Positions 25,645-35,235 of a stretch of 64,000 nucleotides of DNA are shown one piece after another; position 1 is the stretch's first letter, and each line of letters opens with the position of its first letter. The notes under the pieces were generated by a model that made no database searches, was not told the DNA's origin, and was given only the letters and a program-made list of their open reading frames with translations. The DNA is taken from positions 124,001 to 188,000 of the forward strand of contig NZ_JQHM01000002.1 of the NCBI RefSeq assembly GCF_000749845.1, given 5' to 3'. Both the position numbers and the translations under genes were made by a program. This stretch comes from Pectobacterium betavasculorum (lineage in GTDB: Bacteria; Pseudomonadota; Gammaproteobacteria; Enterobacterales; Enterobacteriaceae).

Positions 25645-27083
25645 CGTCCCAACCTACAATCACACCCAGCTCCGCCCAGCACTTTCTGGATGGGCTTATT
25701 CAGGTCGATGCCAATCCGCATGATGCGCCATCGTTGATTTTCGTCGATCTGGTAAAACATCTTCGTGAACAAGGGATTGAACCAGGCAATCCCGTAATGG
25801 TGGCAATCCCGAATAGCGTGCACTTCGCCGTAATCATTTTTGCGCTGTTGACCATTGGCGCGGTTCCCGTTCTGCTGCCGTCTTCTGCACCAGCGTCTCG
25901 TATTTATCGTATCGCGCAGGTAGTTGGCGCCAGAAACCTGATCGCATTACACCTTCCCTCTGGGCTGGCGCAAACGCAACCTGCGCAGCCTCTGCCGCAA
26001 TCGGGTCAGTTGATTCGCGTAGAGATATCCCGTGAACATCGTTATCAGCCGGGCGAGATCATTCTTCTCACATCAGGAACGTCCGGTATCTTCAGCGGCT
26101 GCTTATTTCATATCAACGATTTATTTCGTAATGCAAGAAATCATGCGCAAGCCGTTGAACAGCGCGTGGAAGATCGGATATTGATCAATCTACCGATGTA
26201 CTACTCCTATGCTTTCGTCGCACAACTACTCTCCTCTTTTACGCTAGGAAATACGGCGATTATTGCCGGCCCCCCTTTCACGCCAGGCAACTACGAACGA
26301 ACGATTGAAACCTATCAAATCACCCAGTCATCCATTACGCCAACAATGGTTAATGCCTGGTTGCAATCCGGTTCCGAACAGCTCCCAACTCCGCTACGAC
26401 GTCTGACCATCGGCGGAGATGCTCTCTCAGCCAGTTCAGTTGAAGCGATTCTATCCCGTAATCCCGGAATCGAACTGTATCTCACCTATGGTTTGACTCA
26501 GGCAGGGCCGCGTGTTGCAACACTGGCTGCGCATCGCGCATCACCCGATAAATATGCGTCCGTTGGTAAGCCTTTCCCTGAAGTTAATGTTCACCTGCGT
26601 AAGGACAACCCTGACGACAAGGATGGCGAACTCATCGTTGAAACCTATACCGGCATGATTCGACGAATCCGCAGTCTGGATGAAGGTATTGATACACCAC
26701 GCCATGGAGAGCGTCGCATCATCCATACCGGCGATCGTTTCACCATTGATGAGGACGGCTATCTTTTCTTTAAACAGCGCAACCCAACCTATGTCATGAG
26801 CCGCGGCGAAAAGGTGTGTTTGAAATCGATCAGTGAAATAGCCGAAACCATTGCAGGCGTTTCTCATGCGGAAGCCTGGGTACATAACGACGCCGCCGAG
26901 ACCAGCGGTGTGGAATTCACGCTGGATGTCTATTGTCAAGACAGCTCACTGAGCGAAGGAGAAATTCGACGCCAGCTTGGAAAAATTCTGCTTCGCAGTG
27001 AGCAGCCGAAAATTATCACGCTGTATTCCTCTTCAGACATCGGGTGGAGAAAAACCGCTCGTCAAAACGTCGCCACCAAATAA
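25641..27083 (+). CDS. cfa5: Acyl-CoA/AMP ligase Cfa5
   Basis: 480-residue adenylate-forming enzyme thought to activate the cyclopentenone acid for loading on Cfa6. The A3-like loop is ILLTSGTSGIFSGCLFH, which lacks the usual PKG. A5 is LYLTYGLTQAGPR, A7 RRIIHTGDRFTIDEDG, A8 MSRGEKVCLKSISEI, and the C-terminus WRKTARQN supplies the lysine. The degenerate A3 loop is unusual. Overlaps cfa4 by 4 bp; 13 bp before cfa6. Confidence 0.82.
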   Translation: MTSQPTITPSSAQHFLDGLIQVDANPHDAPSLIFVDLVKHLREQGIEPGNPVMVAIPNSVHFAVIIFALLTIGAVPVLLPSSAPASRIYRIAQVVGARNLIALHLPSGLAQTQPAQPLPQSGQLIRVEISREHRYQPGEIILLTSGTSGIFSGCLFHINDLFRNARNHAQAVEQRVEDRILINLPMYYSYAFVAQLLSSFTLGNTAIIAGPPFTPGNYERTIETYQITQSSITPTMVNAWLQSGSEQLPTPLRRLTIGGDALSASSVEAILSRNPGIELYLTYGLTQAGPRVATLAAHRASPDKYASVGKPFPEVNVHLRKDNPDDKDGELIVETYTGMIRRIRSLDEGIDTPRHGERRIIHTGDRFTIDEDGYLFFKQRNPTYVMSRGEKVCLKSISEIAETIAGVSHAEAWVHNDAAETSGVEFTLDVYCQDSSLSEGEIRRQLGKILLRSEQPKIITLYSSSDIGWRKTARQNVATK

Positions 27084-27096
27084 CAGGAGTTCACGT

Positions 27097-30000
27097 ATGG
27101 ATGCCTTAAACCTGCCACTTATACTCTCTGGCGAATCAGCGTCGGCTCTCGCCAGCGTAGCCGAACATTGGCGAACCAAGATCGAATTCCTATCAGACGC
27201 TGAATTAACGACGTTTTGCCTGCATCAATTCGCCGTTCCGCATGAGGAAATTCGTAGCGCCATCTTCGCGACGGATAAAGCCGGGTTGATCAAAGGGCTG
27301 ACGTCACTTGCGCAGGGCCGCGCAGCGCGCAACGTTTTAACAGGGAATGCTGCTGCGGGGGAAAACCCAGTGCTGGTTTTCTCCGGGCAGGGACCGCTGT
27401 GGCCAGGAATGACCTCTGAATTACTCAACGCACTGCCCGCTTATCGTCAAAGCGCGGATATAAACGGTGCGCTATTTCAGGACAACCTGAACTGGAACCC
27501 AGCAGATACACTGGCGGCGGGTGAGCCTTTCTCACGTCTGAAACAAATCCAACCCATACAGTTCACGATATCCTCCGCGCTTGCGGATGCATGGAGAGCT
27601 TTTGGCATCCATGAAGCTGCCGTGGTCGGACATTCTGTCGGCGAAGCATCGGCAGCCTATTCCTCTGGCTATTTAAGCCAGGAGGACGCCACCAAACTGG
27701 TGACACTGTGGGGGAAAACGCTCTCAAACATTGAAGGACAAGGTGCGATGGTATCGGTCGCAGCCTCCGTTGACGATGTTACGCCATTACTCAAAGAGTG
27801 GGATGGCAGGCTGGCTATTGCCGCTATCAACAGCAATAAAAGCGTTACATTAAGTGGCGGCACAGCAGACACCGACGCCCTACTCAACAAATTAACTAAA
27901 GCGGGATTCTGGGCCTGGAAAGTGCCGGGTGGAGAGGTTGCAGGGCACTCCCCTCAGGTGGACATACTGAAAGCCGAGGTGATAGCGCACGCGCCGCACA
28001 ATATTCTCTCTTCAGCGCATGCGGCATACTATTCTTCCGTCTCCGGTGTGCGCTACAGCGCCGAAGATTTTCAGCCAGACTACTGGTTTCGTATCCTGCG
28101 GGAGCCTGTTTTGTTCCAAAACAGCATCCGGGCATTGATCAACGACGGGCATCGTCTTTTTATTGAAGTCAGCCCGCACCCCGTTCTGACCTCCATCATA
28201 GAAGAACATCTGCGCGAAGCCGGCGTTAAAGGTGCAGCCATCTCCACGCTCGATCGCCGGAAAAGCGATCGGGAGAGTTTCCTTCAATCATTGACTCACG
28301 CATTTATCAACGGCGCATCGGTTGATTGGGCAAGCGTATTCGATCAACTTATTCCTGAGCACGCAGAGCACTATCGCACTGCACTAACCAACGCAAATGA
28401 AACAGCGTCCATGGCCGATAAGCCCTCTTCGCTTTCCGCTAATGCATTTAATACGGCGCTAGACGACGATATCGATCGGTTAGCGCTGCAAGATCGTAGC
28501 CCATCGGAGCAATACGACATCCTGCTAGGACTCGTATCACGAGAAATCAGCGCGCTACTGGGCGAAACCTTTTCCTCGGACATGCAGGCGTTTCGTGATA
28601 TTGGATTTACGTCATTGACCGTTGTCGAGTTCTCACGTGGACTCTCAGTCGCCACAGGGATAGAACTCCCTTCCACGCTAGTTTACGACCACCCGACACC
28701 GCGTGCATTAAGCGAATATCTGAGACAAGCGCTTGGCCTCTCATCATCCGATGACGAGCAGGAGACACTAGAGACACGTAACCACAATGAACCTATTGCC
28801 ATCATCGGTATGGCGTGCCGTTATCCCGGCAGCGTAAACAGTCCAGAAGCATTATGGGATTTACTCGTTAACGAGCGAGACGCAATCGGTGATTACCCGT
28901 CGGATCGTGGATGGAATATCACCAAGCTGTATGATCCGGAACCGGGCCGACTAGGTAAAATATCCACCCGCACCAGCGGATTTTTATATGACGCTCCGCT
29001 GTTTGACGCCGGATTTTTCGGCATCTCACCACGTGAAGCCCTGACGCTGGAACCTCAACAACGACTTCTGCTGGAAGTCTCGTGGGAAGCCATTGAACGG
29101 GCAGGCATCGAACCGTCGAGCTTATATGGTTCCAACACCGGAATATACGCCGGCATCATGGCGACAGAGTATGGATCCCAGATTCAGCATGCCTCAGAAG
29201 ACGTTTCAGGCTACGGCTATATGGGAACCGCCACTTGCGTCGCCTCCGGCAGAGTAGCCTATAGCCTTGGCCTGCATGGACCCGCGGTCACAATTGACAC
29301 CGCCTGCTCCTCCTCGTTAGTGGCTATCCATACAGCCTGTGAAGCACTGCGCAGCAATGACTGTAAACTTGCATTAGCGGGTGGTATCACTATTATGCCA
29401 ACACCCGGTGTACTTATCGACTTCTCCCAACAGCGCGTGCTCGCGCCCGATGGGCGTTGCAAAGCCTTTTCTGCGTCAGCGGACGGCGTAGGGCTCTCGG
29501 AAGGCATCGGCATGCTATTACTTGAGCCGCTGTCTCAGGCACAGGCCAACGGGCATACGGTTCTGGGCGTCATCCGCGGCAGCGCAGTCAATCAGGATGG
29601 TGCCTCTAACGGACTGACCGCGCCCAATGGCTCCGCACAACAACAGGTGATTCGCCACGCCCTGGTCAACGCAGGCCTGACGCCTCAGGATGTCGATGTG
29701 GTAGAAGCGCACGGCACCGGTACTCGTCTTGGCGATCCTATCGAAGCGAATGCGCTGATGGCAACTTATGGCCGTCAGCGCTCAGCCGAACAGCCGTTAC
29801 TTCTGGGGTCAATCAAATCCAACATCGGACACACGCAAGCTGCCGCCGGTGTTGCCGGGATAATCAAGATGCTGATGGCTTTCCGCCACAATATGTTGCC
29901 GCGCAGTCTGCACATTACGGAACCTTCTCACGAAGTCGACTGGTCAAGCGGCGCGATACAGCTACTCTCAGCTTCGCGCCCTTGGCCGCAGGTCGGCGAT

Positions 30001-33000
30001 CGGCCCTATCGTGCGGCAATCTCTTCATTCGGCGTCTCTGGCACCAATAGTCACCTCATCGTGGAACAATCTCCAGTATCGACGTCGGATGGCCACATGC
30101 AAACCGAGGCTACCGCTGCGCCACAGGAGATGCTCTGGCCAATTGCCGCAAAAACCGATACGGCGCTGCGTAAAAAAGCCGCGCAACTACGGGAGTATCT
30201 GACTAACCAACAAGCGCTTGATCCCATTAACGTGGGTTACTCACTCGGTATCTCACGTAGTCAGTTCCCCTTCCGCGCCGCCGTCAGGGGTCAATCAAAA
30301 GAAGTTCTGTTAAAAGGGCTACAATCGCTTGAAAACGGGCAGGATCACCCGACGCTAACTGTCGGTGCCTCACCCGTTGGCGAATCAGGAAAACTGTTAT
30401 TTATCTTCCCTGGCCAGGGGTCGCAGTGGCCTGAAATGGGAATGGAGCTGTATAACGCCTTTTCCGTTTACCGGCAGGCTATCGACGAGGTTGATGACGC
30501 GCTGCGCACGTATGTCGACTGGTCGCTGATTGACGTGCTGCGTGGCAGCCCAGACACTCCGCCTTTAGACCGCGTTGACGTCGTGCAGCCAGCGCTTTTC
30601 GCGGTGATGACCGCACTGGCTCGCCTCTGGCAATCTTTCGGATTTACGCCGCACGCCGTCGTGGGGCACTCTCAGGGCGAAATCGCTGCCGCCTATATCG
30701 CGGGTGCCTTGTCGCTACAAGATGCGATCAGGATCGTGGCGTTACGCTCAAGACTTATGCTCAGCCAGTCAGGGCACGGCGCCATGGCCACGCTCGGCCT
30801 TTCCGAAGAACAGACTCGCGCCCTCCTCACTCCAGATGATGGGGAAATTACCCTCGCGGTTTTCAACAGCCCGTCATCAACCGTGGTTTCAGGCGATGCC
30901 AAATCAATCGAGACGCTGCTCCGTCGCTGTAAAAAAGAGCGAATCCGCGCCAAACGCATTGCGGTGGATGTCGCAGGCCATTCTCCGCAGCTCGATACGT
31001 TACGCCCTATTCTGATGGAGCTATTTTCCGGTTTAAAACCTAGCGCCACCCGCATTCCTTTTTACAGCACCGTGGACGGCCACACGCCCGATACGCTTCT
31101 TGATGGCACAACCCTCAACGCCAAATACTGGTGTGACAACCTATGCTGCCCGGTACGTTTTTTCGACACGATATCGGCATTGAGCAAAACGGGTAAAGTA
31201 ACCTTTCTGGAGTGCAGCCCGCACGCCGTGCTGCTGCCGGCGCTCGAAGAAACGACAGACAACACGGCAACGATCGTCGGTTCGATGCAGCGCAACAAAC
31301 CCGCCGTTGAGTGCCTGACGCAGGCAATGGCACAGTTGTACGTCAACGGGCATAACCTCAACTGGCGTGCGCTTCACCCTACCGCCAACCTCGTGGACAT
31401 CCCCACCTATCCTTTCGATCATCGTCACTACTGGCTGACGCCTCCCGCCGCCAGCAATGTCGCCACCGTCGGACAACGCCCGACGGAGCATGCATTACTC
31501 AGCGCTATCATCGACCTTCCAGACGACGAAGGCGTGCTGCTGACAGGACGTATCGGGCTAGCCAGCCAGCCCTGGCTCGCCGACCACGCCGCCACCGGTG
31601 TTGCTCTGGTTCCTGGAACCGCTTATCTGGATATGGTGCGCTATGCCGCGTTACTGACGGACTGCCAAAAAATCGAGGAATTAGTGATACAAACTCCTCT
31701 GGTGCTGCCTGAACAAGGGGAGTTGGATCTGCAACTCAAAGTCGGACGGCCTGACGATCGCGGGCAACGTACCGTTACGATCCATGCCCGGCGCCATAGC
31801 GACGAGGAGATCGACACCCCGGAATGGACACTGTACGCCAACGCGTTATTACAGCGCGACGCCTCAAAACAGGAACGCCCATTCGACAACGCGGACTGGC
31901 CGCCAGTCGGCAGTGAGCCGCTGGATCTCGCCCACCTTCATCAACGGCTCTCCGCCGCTGGATATGAATATGGTTCAGCCTTCAAAGGGCTTAGCGCAGC
32001 CTGGCGCAATGGCGATAGCCTGTATGCCGAAGCCAGTTTGCCTGAAGAACTGTCGACGAACGGACATCTTCTGCATCCTGCGCTGCTCGATACCGTACTG
32101 CATACCATGGCGCTGCCCGATAGCGAAAACGAGGATGCGACAACGCTGCGACTCCCGTTCGCGTTGAGCGGTGTGACGATAGCTGACAAACAACCACGCC
32201 AGTTACGCGCACGTTTGCATTTGAAAACGCCAGAGAATATCAGCCTGATTGCTACTGATGAGTCGGGCGAAACGGTAGTTGCCATTGAAACGCTTAGCTT
32301 ACGGGAAACTACGCGGGATAATCTGCGTAATCAGTTACGCATCCAGCCGGAGTATGATCTGCTGCGCACGACCTGGAGCCCTCTGCCCAGCGCATCTAAA
32401 GCAAAAGATGTTCCTTCAACCGCCAGTTGGGCGTTGCTGGATACCGATCCCACCGACACCAGTCCGCTAGACATCGCCACCCGCTATGATTCATTGTCGG
32501 CCTTAAACGCGGCACTGGCGTCATCCACGGCACCAACGGTACTCGTTTGGCCGTTGCCAGGTAACAATCCGGCGCAGACTGACGATGTGCCTCTCTCCAC
32601 TCGTGCGATGTGCGAACAGGTTATCAACCATCTGCAACCCTGGCTGGCCGATGAAAGCATGGCCAACACCACGCTGCTGGTGATTACGCACCATGCGACA
32701 GAACACGGTTCACATGAACAGTTGGATGTCGCACAGAGCAGCGCATGGGCGTTACTCCACTCGGCACAGAACGAGAATCCAGGCCGCCTCGTTCTGCTTG
32801 ATACCGATCGTCCTTTCATCGATACCGCATTACTCAGCGCAGCGCTGGCTAGCGATCGTCCACAATTGGCAGTGCGTCAGGGGCAACTGCTCATTCCGCA
32901 TCTGACCAGAACAGTGAAAACCGGACTGCTAACCCCACCGTCCGATAGCGCTCTGTGGCGTCTGGATATTTCGGACGCCGGAAATCTCGACAATCTGGTG

Positions 33001-35235
33001 TTGAAACCCGCTCCTGAAGCTGGCGCGCCGCTCGGTAAGGAACAGATTCGACTCAGCGTGCGTGCGGCCGGCGTTAATTTCTATGATGTCGTATGCGCAC
33101 TGGGATTAATCGCGCCGCAGCATGAATTCGGTACAGAAGCATCCGGCGTCATCACAGAAGTCGGGACGAATGTTGAAGACTTCAACATTGGCGATCGCGT
33201 GATGGTGCTGACTGAAGGCGCTTTCGGGCCAACGGTCATCGCCGACCGAGCGACGACTTTCCGACTTCCTGACGACTGGACTTTCGCGCAAGCCGCTGGC
33301 ATCCCCATCGCCTTTCTTACCGCCTACTACGCGTTGATGCAACTCGCCTCGCTGCGTCAGGGCGAACGTGTATTGATTCACGCGGCGGCAGGGGGTGTCG
33401 GCCAAGCAGCCGTTCAATTGGCGCATCACCTGGGGGCGGAAGTGTTTGCCACCGCACATCCAGATAAATGGCCAGTCCTGCGCCAGCTCGGTATCGCCGA
33501 CGATCACATCGCCAGTTCACGCAACCTTAAGTTCACCGGGCAATTCCGTCCGTTACTGAGTGATAAAGGGATTGATGTGGTGCTCAACTCGCTTACCGGA
33601 GAGTTTATCGATGCCTCTATGTCGCTAATGGCTTCAGGGGGTCGCTTTGTCGAACTGGGCAAAACCGATATTCGCGAGGATTTTCCTACGGATCTGATTT
33701 ATCACTATCTTGACCGACCGGACAAGGATCCCGAACTGACCGCGGAGATGATTACCACGCTGTTATCGTTAATGCGCGCGGGGTCACTAGCGCCCTTGCC
33801 AATCACCGCCTTTGATATCAGAGAAGCGGTATCCGCATTCCGGTTGATGCAACAAGGCCGTCATACTGGCAAAGTGGTGTTGACGTTCCCCCAGCAACTC
33901 AATCCCGATGGTACGGTGTTGATTACCGGAGGAACGGGGACGCTGGCAGGGCTGCTCGCTCGGCATCTGGTGGCGTCACACCAGAGCAAAAACCTGATAT
34001 TGGCCAGCCGTCGCGGCTTACGCGCCGATGGCGCGGTACAATTGCAAGCAGAACTGGAAAGCGCAGGGGCAACAGTCAAGATCGTCGCCTGCGATACCAC
34101 CGACCCTCAGGCGTTGGATAAACTACTCGCAGCGATTCCAGCCACACATCCGCTAACCGGCGTGTTCCATACCGCTGGCGTACTGGCCGATGCCACCATC
34201 GCCAACCTGACAGCGGAAAGCCTCGATACAGTATTTTCACCCAAAATCGACGCAGTTTGGCATTTGCACCATAAAACCCGCACACATGATCTCGCGGCTT
34301 TCGTTCTCTACTCATCCAGCGCGGGAACGCTGGGTAGTCCGGGGCAAGGCAACTACTCTGCTGCGAACAACGCACTGGACGCACTGGCACATAACCGCCG
34401 CCAGCAGGGTTTGAGTGCCACGTCCCTTGCCTGGGGCTGGTGGCAGCCAGTCACCGGGCTATCGAGCCGGCTCAGCGATACCGACAACGCGCGGATCGCG
34501 CGAACGGGTCTGGCGCCTATCACACCAGAACATGGGAATGCGATGATCGACGCATCGCTGGCATTACCTTACGCGGTTTATACCGCAGCGCCGTTGAACC
34601 CGCAGATGTTGCGTAAAAATGCACAGTCAGGGCGCCTTCATCCGTTATTTGAGCGGTTGGCGGGTCCCGCAATCGCGCGTAGGTCGTCATCGGGCGGAGA
34701 AAAAATGCCCGACCTACGAAAATTGCTATCCACGCTGGAATCCAGTGCTCGGCTAAAACAGTTACAGGCCGCCATCACCGATAACATCGCGAGCATACTT
34801 GGCCTTGATAACGGTTCACTTCTCGCGCCCGAACAGTCATTTAAAGAGAGCGGTATCGACTCGCTCATGGCACTGGAGTTACGCAACCGTCTGGCGGCAG
34901 TTTCCGGCCTGCGTCTACCGGCAACCCTGACGTATGACTACCCGACCCCTGTCGCGCTAGCGGAATATCTCGATGCGGAACTGTTCGCGGGGCAGGATGC
35001 GACGACCAACGCCGTGATGGCGGAAGAGGATGAATCGCACTTACGCGAGCGTATTGCCGGCATTCCGCTTGCCAGCCTACGTGATGCCGGCTTGCTGGAT
35101 AAATTACTTCAGATAGCAAACGGCATCGCCCCCGTGGAGGACGCATCGAAAAAGCCTCAAGTTACCGATATTGAGTCCGCAAGTCTGGAAGAGCTGGTGT
35201 CTATGGCTCTGTCTGACAAGGAGAAAATGCTATGA
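27097..35235 (+). CDS. cfa6: Type I polyketide synthase Cfa6 (AT-ACP-KS-AT-DH-ER-KR-ACP)
   Basis: 2712 residues from the ATG at 27097 (CAGGAG upstream). Loading: AT (Ser180 in GHSVGEA; VAGHS at 281-285) and ACP (Ser506, GFTSL). Extension module: KS (Cys737, TACSSS; HGTGT), AT (Ser1192, GHSQGE; VAGHS at 1292-1296), DH (His1497, HAATGVALVP), ER (HAAAGGVGQAA near 2092), KR (TGGTGTLAG near 2273; NYSAANN near 2420) and ACP (Ser2589, GIDSL). This is exactly the Cfa6 architecture of P. syringae. The VAGH extender-AT motif fits ethylmalonyl-CoA. A short C-terminal docking-like tail ends SDKEKML and overlaps cfa7 by 4 bp. Confidence 0.93.
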   Translation: MDALNLPLILSGESASALASVAEHWRTKIEFLSDAELTTFCLHQFAVPHEEIRSAIFATDKAGLIKGLTSLAQGRAARNVLTGNAAAGENPVLVFSGQGPLWPGMTSELLNALPAYRQSADINGALFQDNLNWNPADTLAAGEPFSRLKQIQPIQFTISSALADAWRAFGIHEAAVVGHSVGEASAAYSSGYLSQEDATKLVTLWGKTLSNIEGQGAMVSVAASVDDVTPLLKEWDGRLAIAAINSNKSVTLSGGTADTDALLNKLTKAGFWAWKVPGGEVAGHSPQVDILKAEVIAHAPHNILSSAHAAYYSSVSGVRYSAEDFQPDYWFRILREPVLFQNSIRALINDGHRLFIEVSPHPVLTSIIEEHLREAGVKGAAISTLDRRKSDRESFLQSLTHAFINGASVDWASVFDQLIPEHAEHYRTALTNANETASMADKPSSLSANAFNTALDDDIDRLALQDRSPSEQYDILLGLVSREISALLGETFSSDMQAFRDIGFTSLTVVEFSRGLSVATGIELPSTLVYDHPTPRALSEYLRQALGLSSSDDEQETLETRNHNEPIAIIGMACRYPGSVNSPEALWDLLVNERDAIGDYPSDRGWNITKLYDPEPGRLGKISTRTSGFLYDAPLFDAGFFGISPREALTLEPQQRLLLEVSWEAIERAGIEPSSLYGSNTGIYAGIMATEYGSQIQHASEDVSGYGYMGTATCVASGRVAYSLGLHGPAVTIDTACSSSLVAIHTACEALRSNDCKLALAGGITIMPTPGVLIDFSQQRVLAPDGRCKAFSASADGVGLSEGIGMLLLEPLSQAQANGHTVLGVIRGSAVNQDGASNGLTAPNGSAQQQVIRHALVNAGLTPQDVDVVEAHGTGTRLGDPIEANALMATYGRQRSAEQPLLLGSIKSNIGHTQAAAGVAGIIKMLMAFRHNMLPRSLHITEPSHEVDWSSGAIQLLSASRPWPQVGDRPYRAAISSFGVSGTNSHLIVEQSPVSTSDGHMQTEATAAPQEMLWPIAAKTDTALRKKAAQLREYLTNQQALDPINVGYSLGISRSQFPFRAAVRGQSKEVLLKGLQSLENGQDHPTLTVGASPVGESGKLLFIFPGQGSQWPEMGMELYNAFSVYRQAIDEVDDALRTYVDWSLIDVLRGSPDTPPLDRVDVVQPALFAVMTALARLWQSFGFTPHAVVGHSQGEIAAAYIAGALSLQDAIRIVALRSRLMLSQSGHGAMATLGLSEEQTRALLTPDDGEITLAVFNSPSSTVVSGDAKSIETLLRRCKKERIRAKRIAVDVAGHSPQLDTLRPILMELFSGLKPSATRIPFYSTVDGHTPDTLLDGTTLNAKYWCDNLCCPVRFFDTISALSKTGKVTFLECSPHAVLLPALEETTDNTATIVGSMQRNKPAVECLTQAMAQLYVNGHNLNWRALHPTANLVDIPTYPFDHRHYWLTPPAASNVATVGQRPTEHALLSAIIDLPDDEGVLLTGRIGLASQPWLADHAATGVALVPGTAYLDMVRYAALLTDCQKIEELVIQTPLVLPEQGELDLQLKVGRPDDRGQRTVTIHARRHSDEEIDTPEWTLYANALLQRDASKQERPFDNADWPPVGSEPLDLAHLHQRLSAAGYEYGSAFKGLSAAWRNGDSLYAEASLPEELSTNGHLLHPALLDTVLHTMALPDSENEDATTLRLPFALSGVTIADKQPRQLRARLHLKTPENISLIATDESGETVVAIETLSLRETTRDNLRNQLRIQPEYDLLRTTWSPLPSASKAKDVPSTASWALLDTDPTDTSPLDIATRYDSLSALNAALASSTAPTVLVWPLPGNNPAQTDDVPLSTRAMCEQVINHLQPWLADESMANTTLLVITHHATEHGSHEQLDVAQSSAWALLHSAQNENPGRLVLLDTDRPFIDTALLSAALASDRPQLAVRQGQLLIPHLTRTVKTGLLTPPSDSALWRLDISDAGNLDNLVLKPAPEAGAPLGKEQIRLSVRAAGVNFYDVVCALGLIAPQHEFGTEASGVITEVGTNVEDFNIGDRVMVLTEGAFGPTVIADRATTFRLPDDWTFAQAAGIPIAFLTAYYALMQLASLRQGERVLIHAAAGGVGQAAVQLAHHLGAEVFATAHPDKWPVLRQLGIADDHIASSRNLKFTGQFRPLLSDKGIDVVLNSLTGEFIDASMSLMASGGRFVELGKTDIREDFPTDLIYHYLDRPDKDPELTAEMITTLLSLMRAGSLAPLPITAFDIREAVSAFRLMQQGRHTGKVVLTFPQQLNPDGTVLITGGTGTLAGLLARHLVASHQSKNLILASRRGLRADGAVQLQAELESAGATVKIVACDTTDPQALDKLLAAIPATHPLTGVFHTAGVLADATIANLTAESLDTVFSPKIDAVWHLHHKTRTHDLAAFVLYSSSAGTLGSPGQGNYSAANNALDALAHNRRQQGLSATSLAWGWWQPVTGLSSRLSDTDNARIARTGLAPITPEHGNAMIDASLALPYAVYTAAPLNPQMLRKNAQSGRLHPLFERLAGPAIARRSSSGGEKMPDLRKLLSTLESSARLKQLQAAITDNIASILGLDNGSLLAPEQSFKESGIDSLMALELRNRLAAVSGLRLPATLTYDYPTPVALAEYLDAELFAGQDATTNAVMAEEDESHLRERIAGIPLASLRDAGLLDKLLQIANGIAPVEDASKKPQVTDIESASLEELVSMALSDKEKML

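Noticed and set aside
26977..27096. Upstream extension of the Cfa6 frame (40 extra codons)
   Set aside because: It overlaps the end of cfa5 and has no Shine-Dalgarno; the ATG at 27097 has CAGGAG and begins the AT domain properly.
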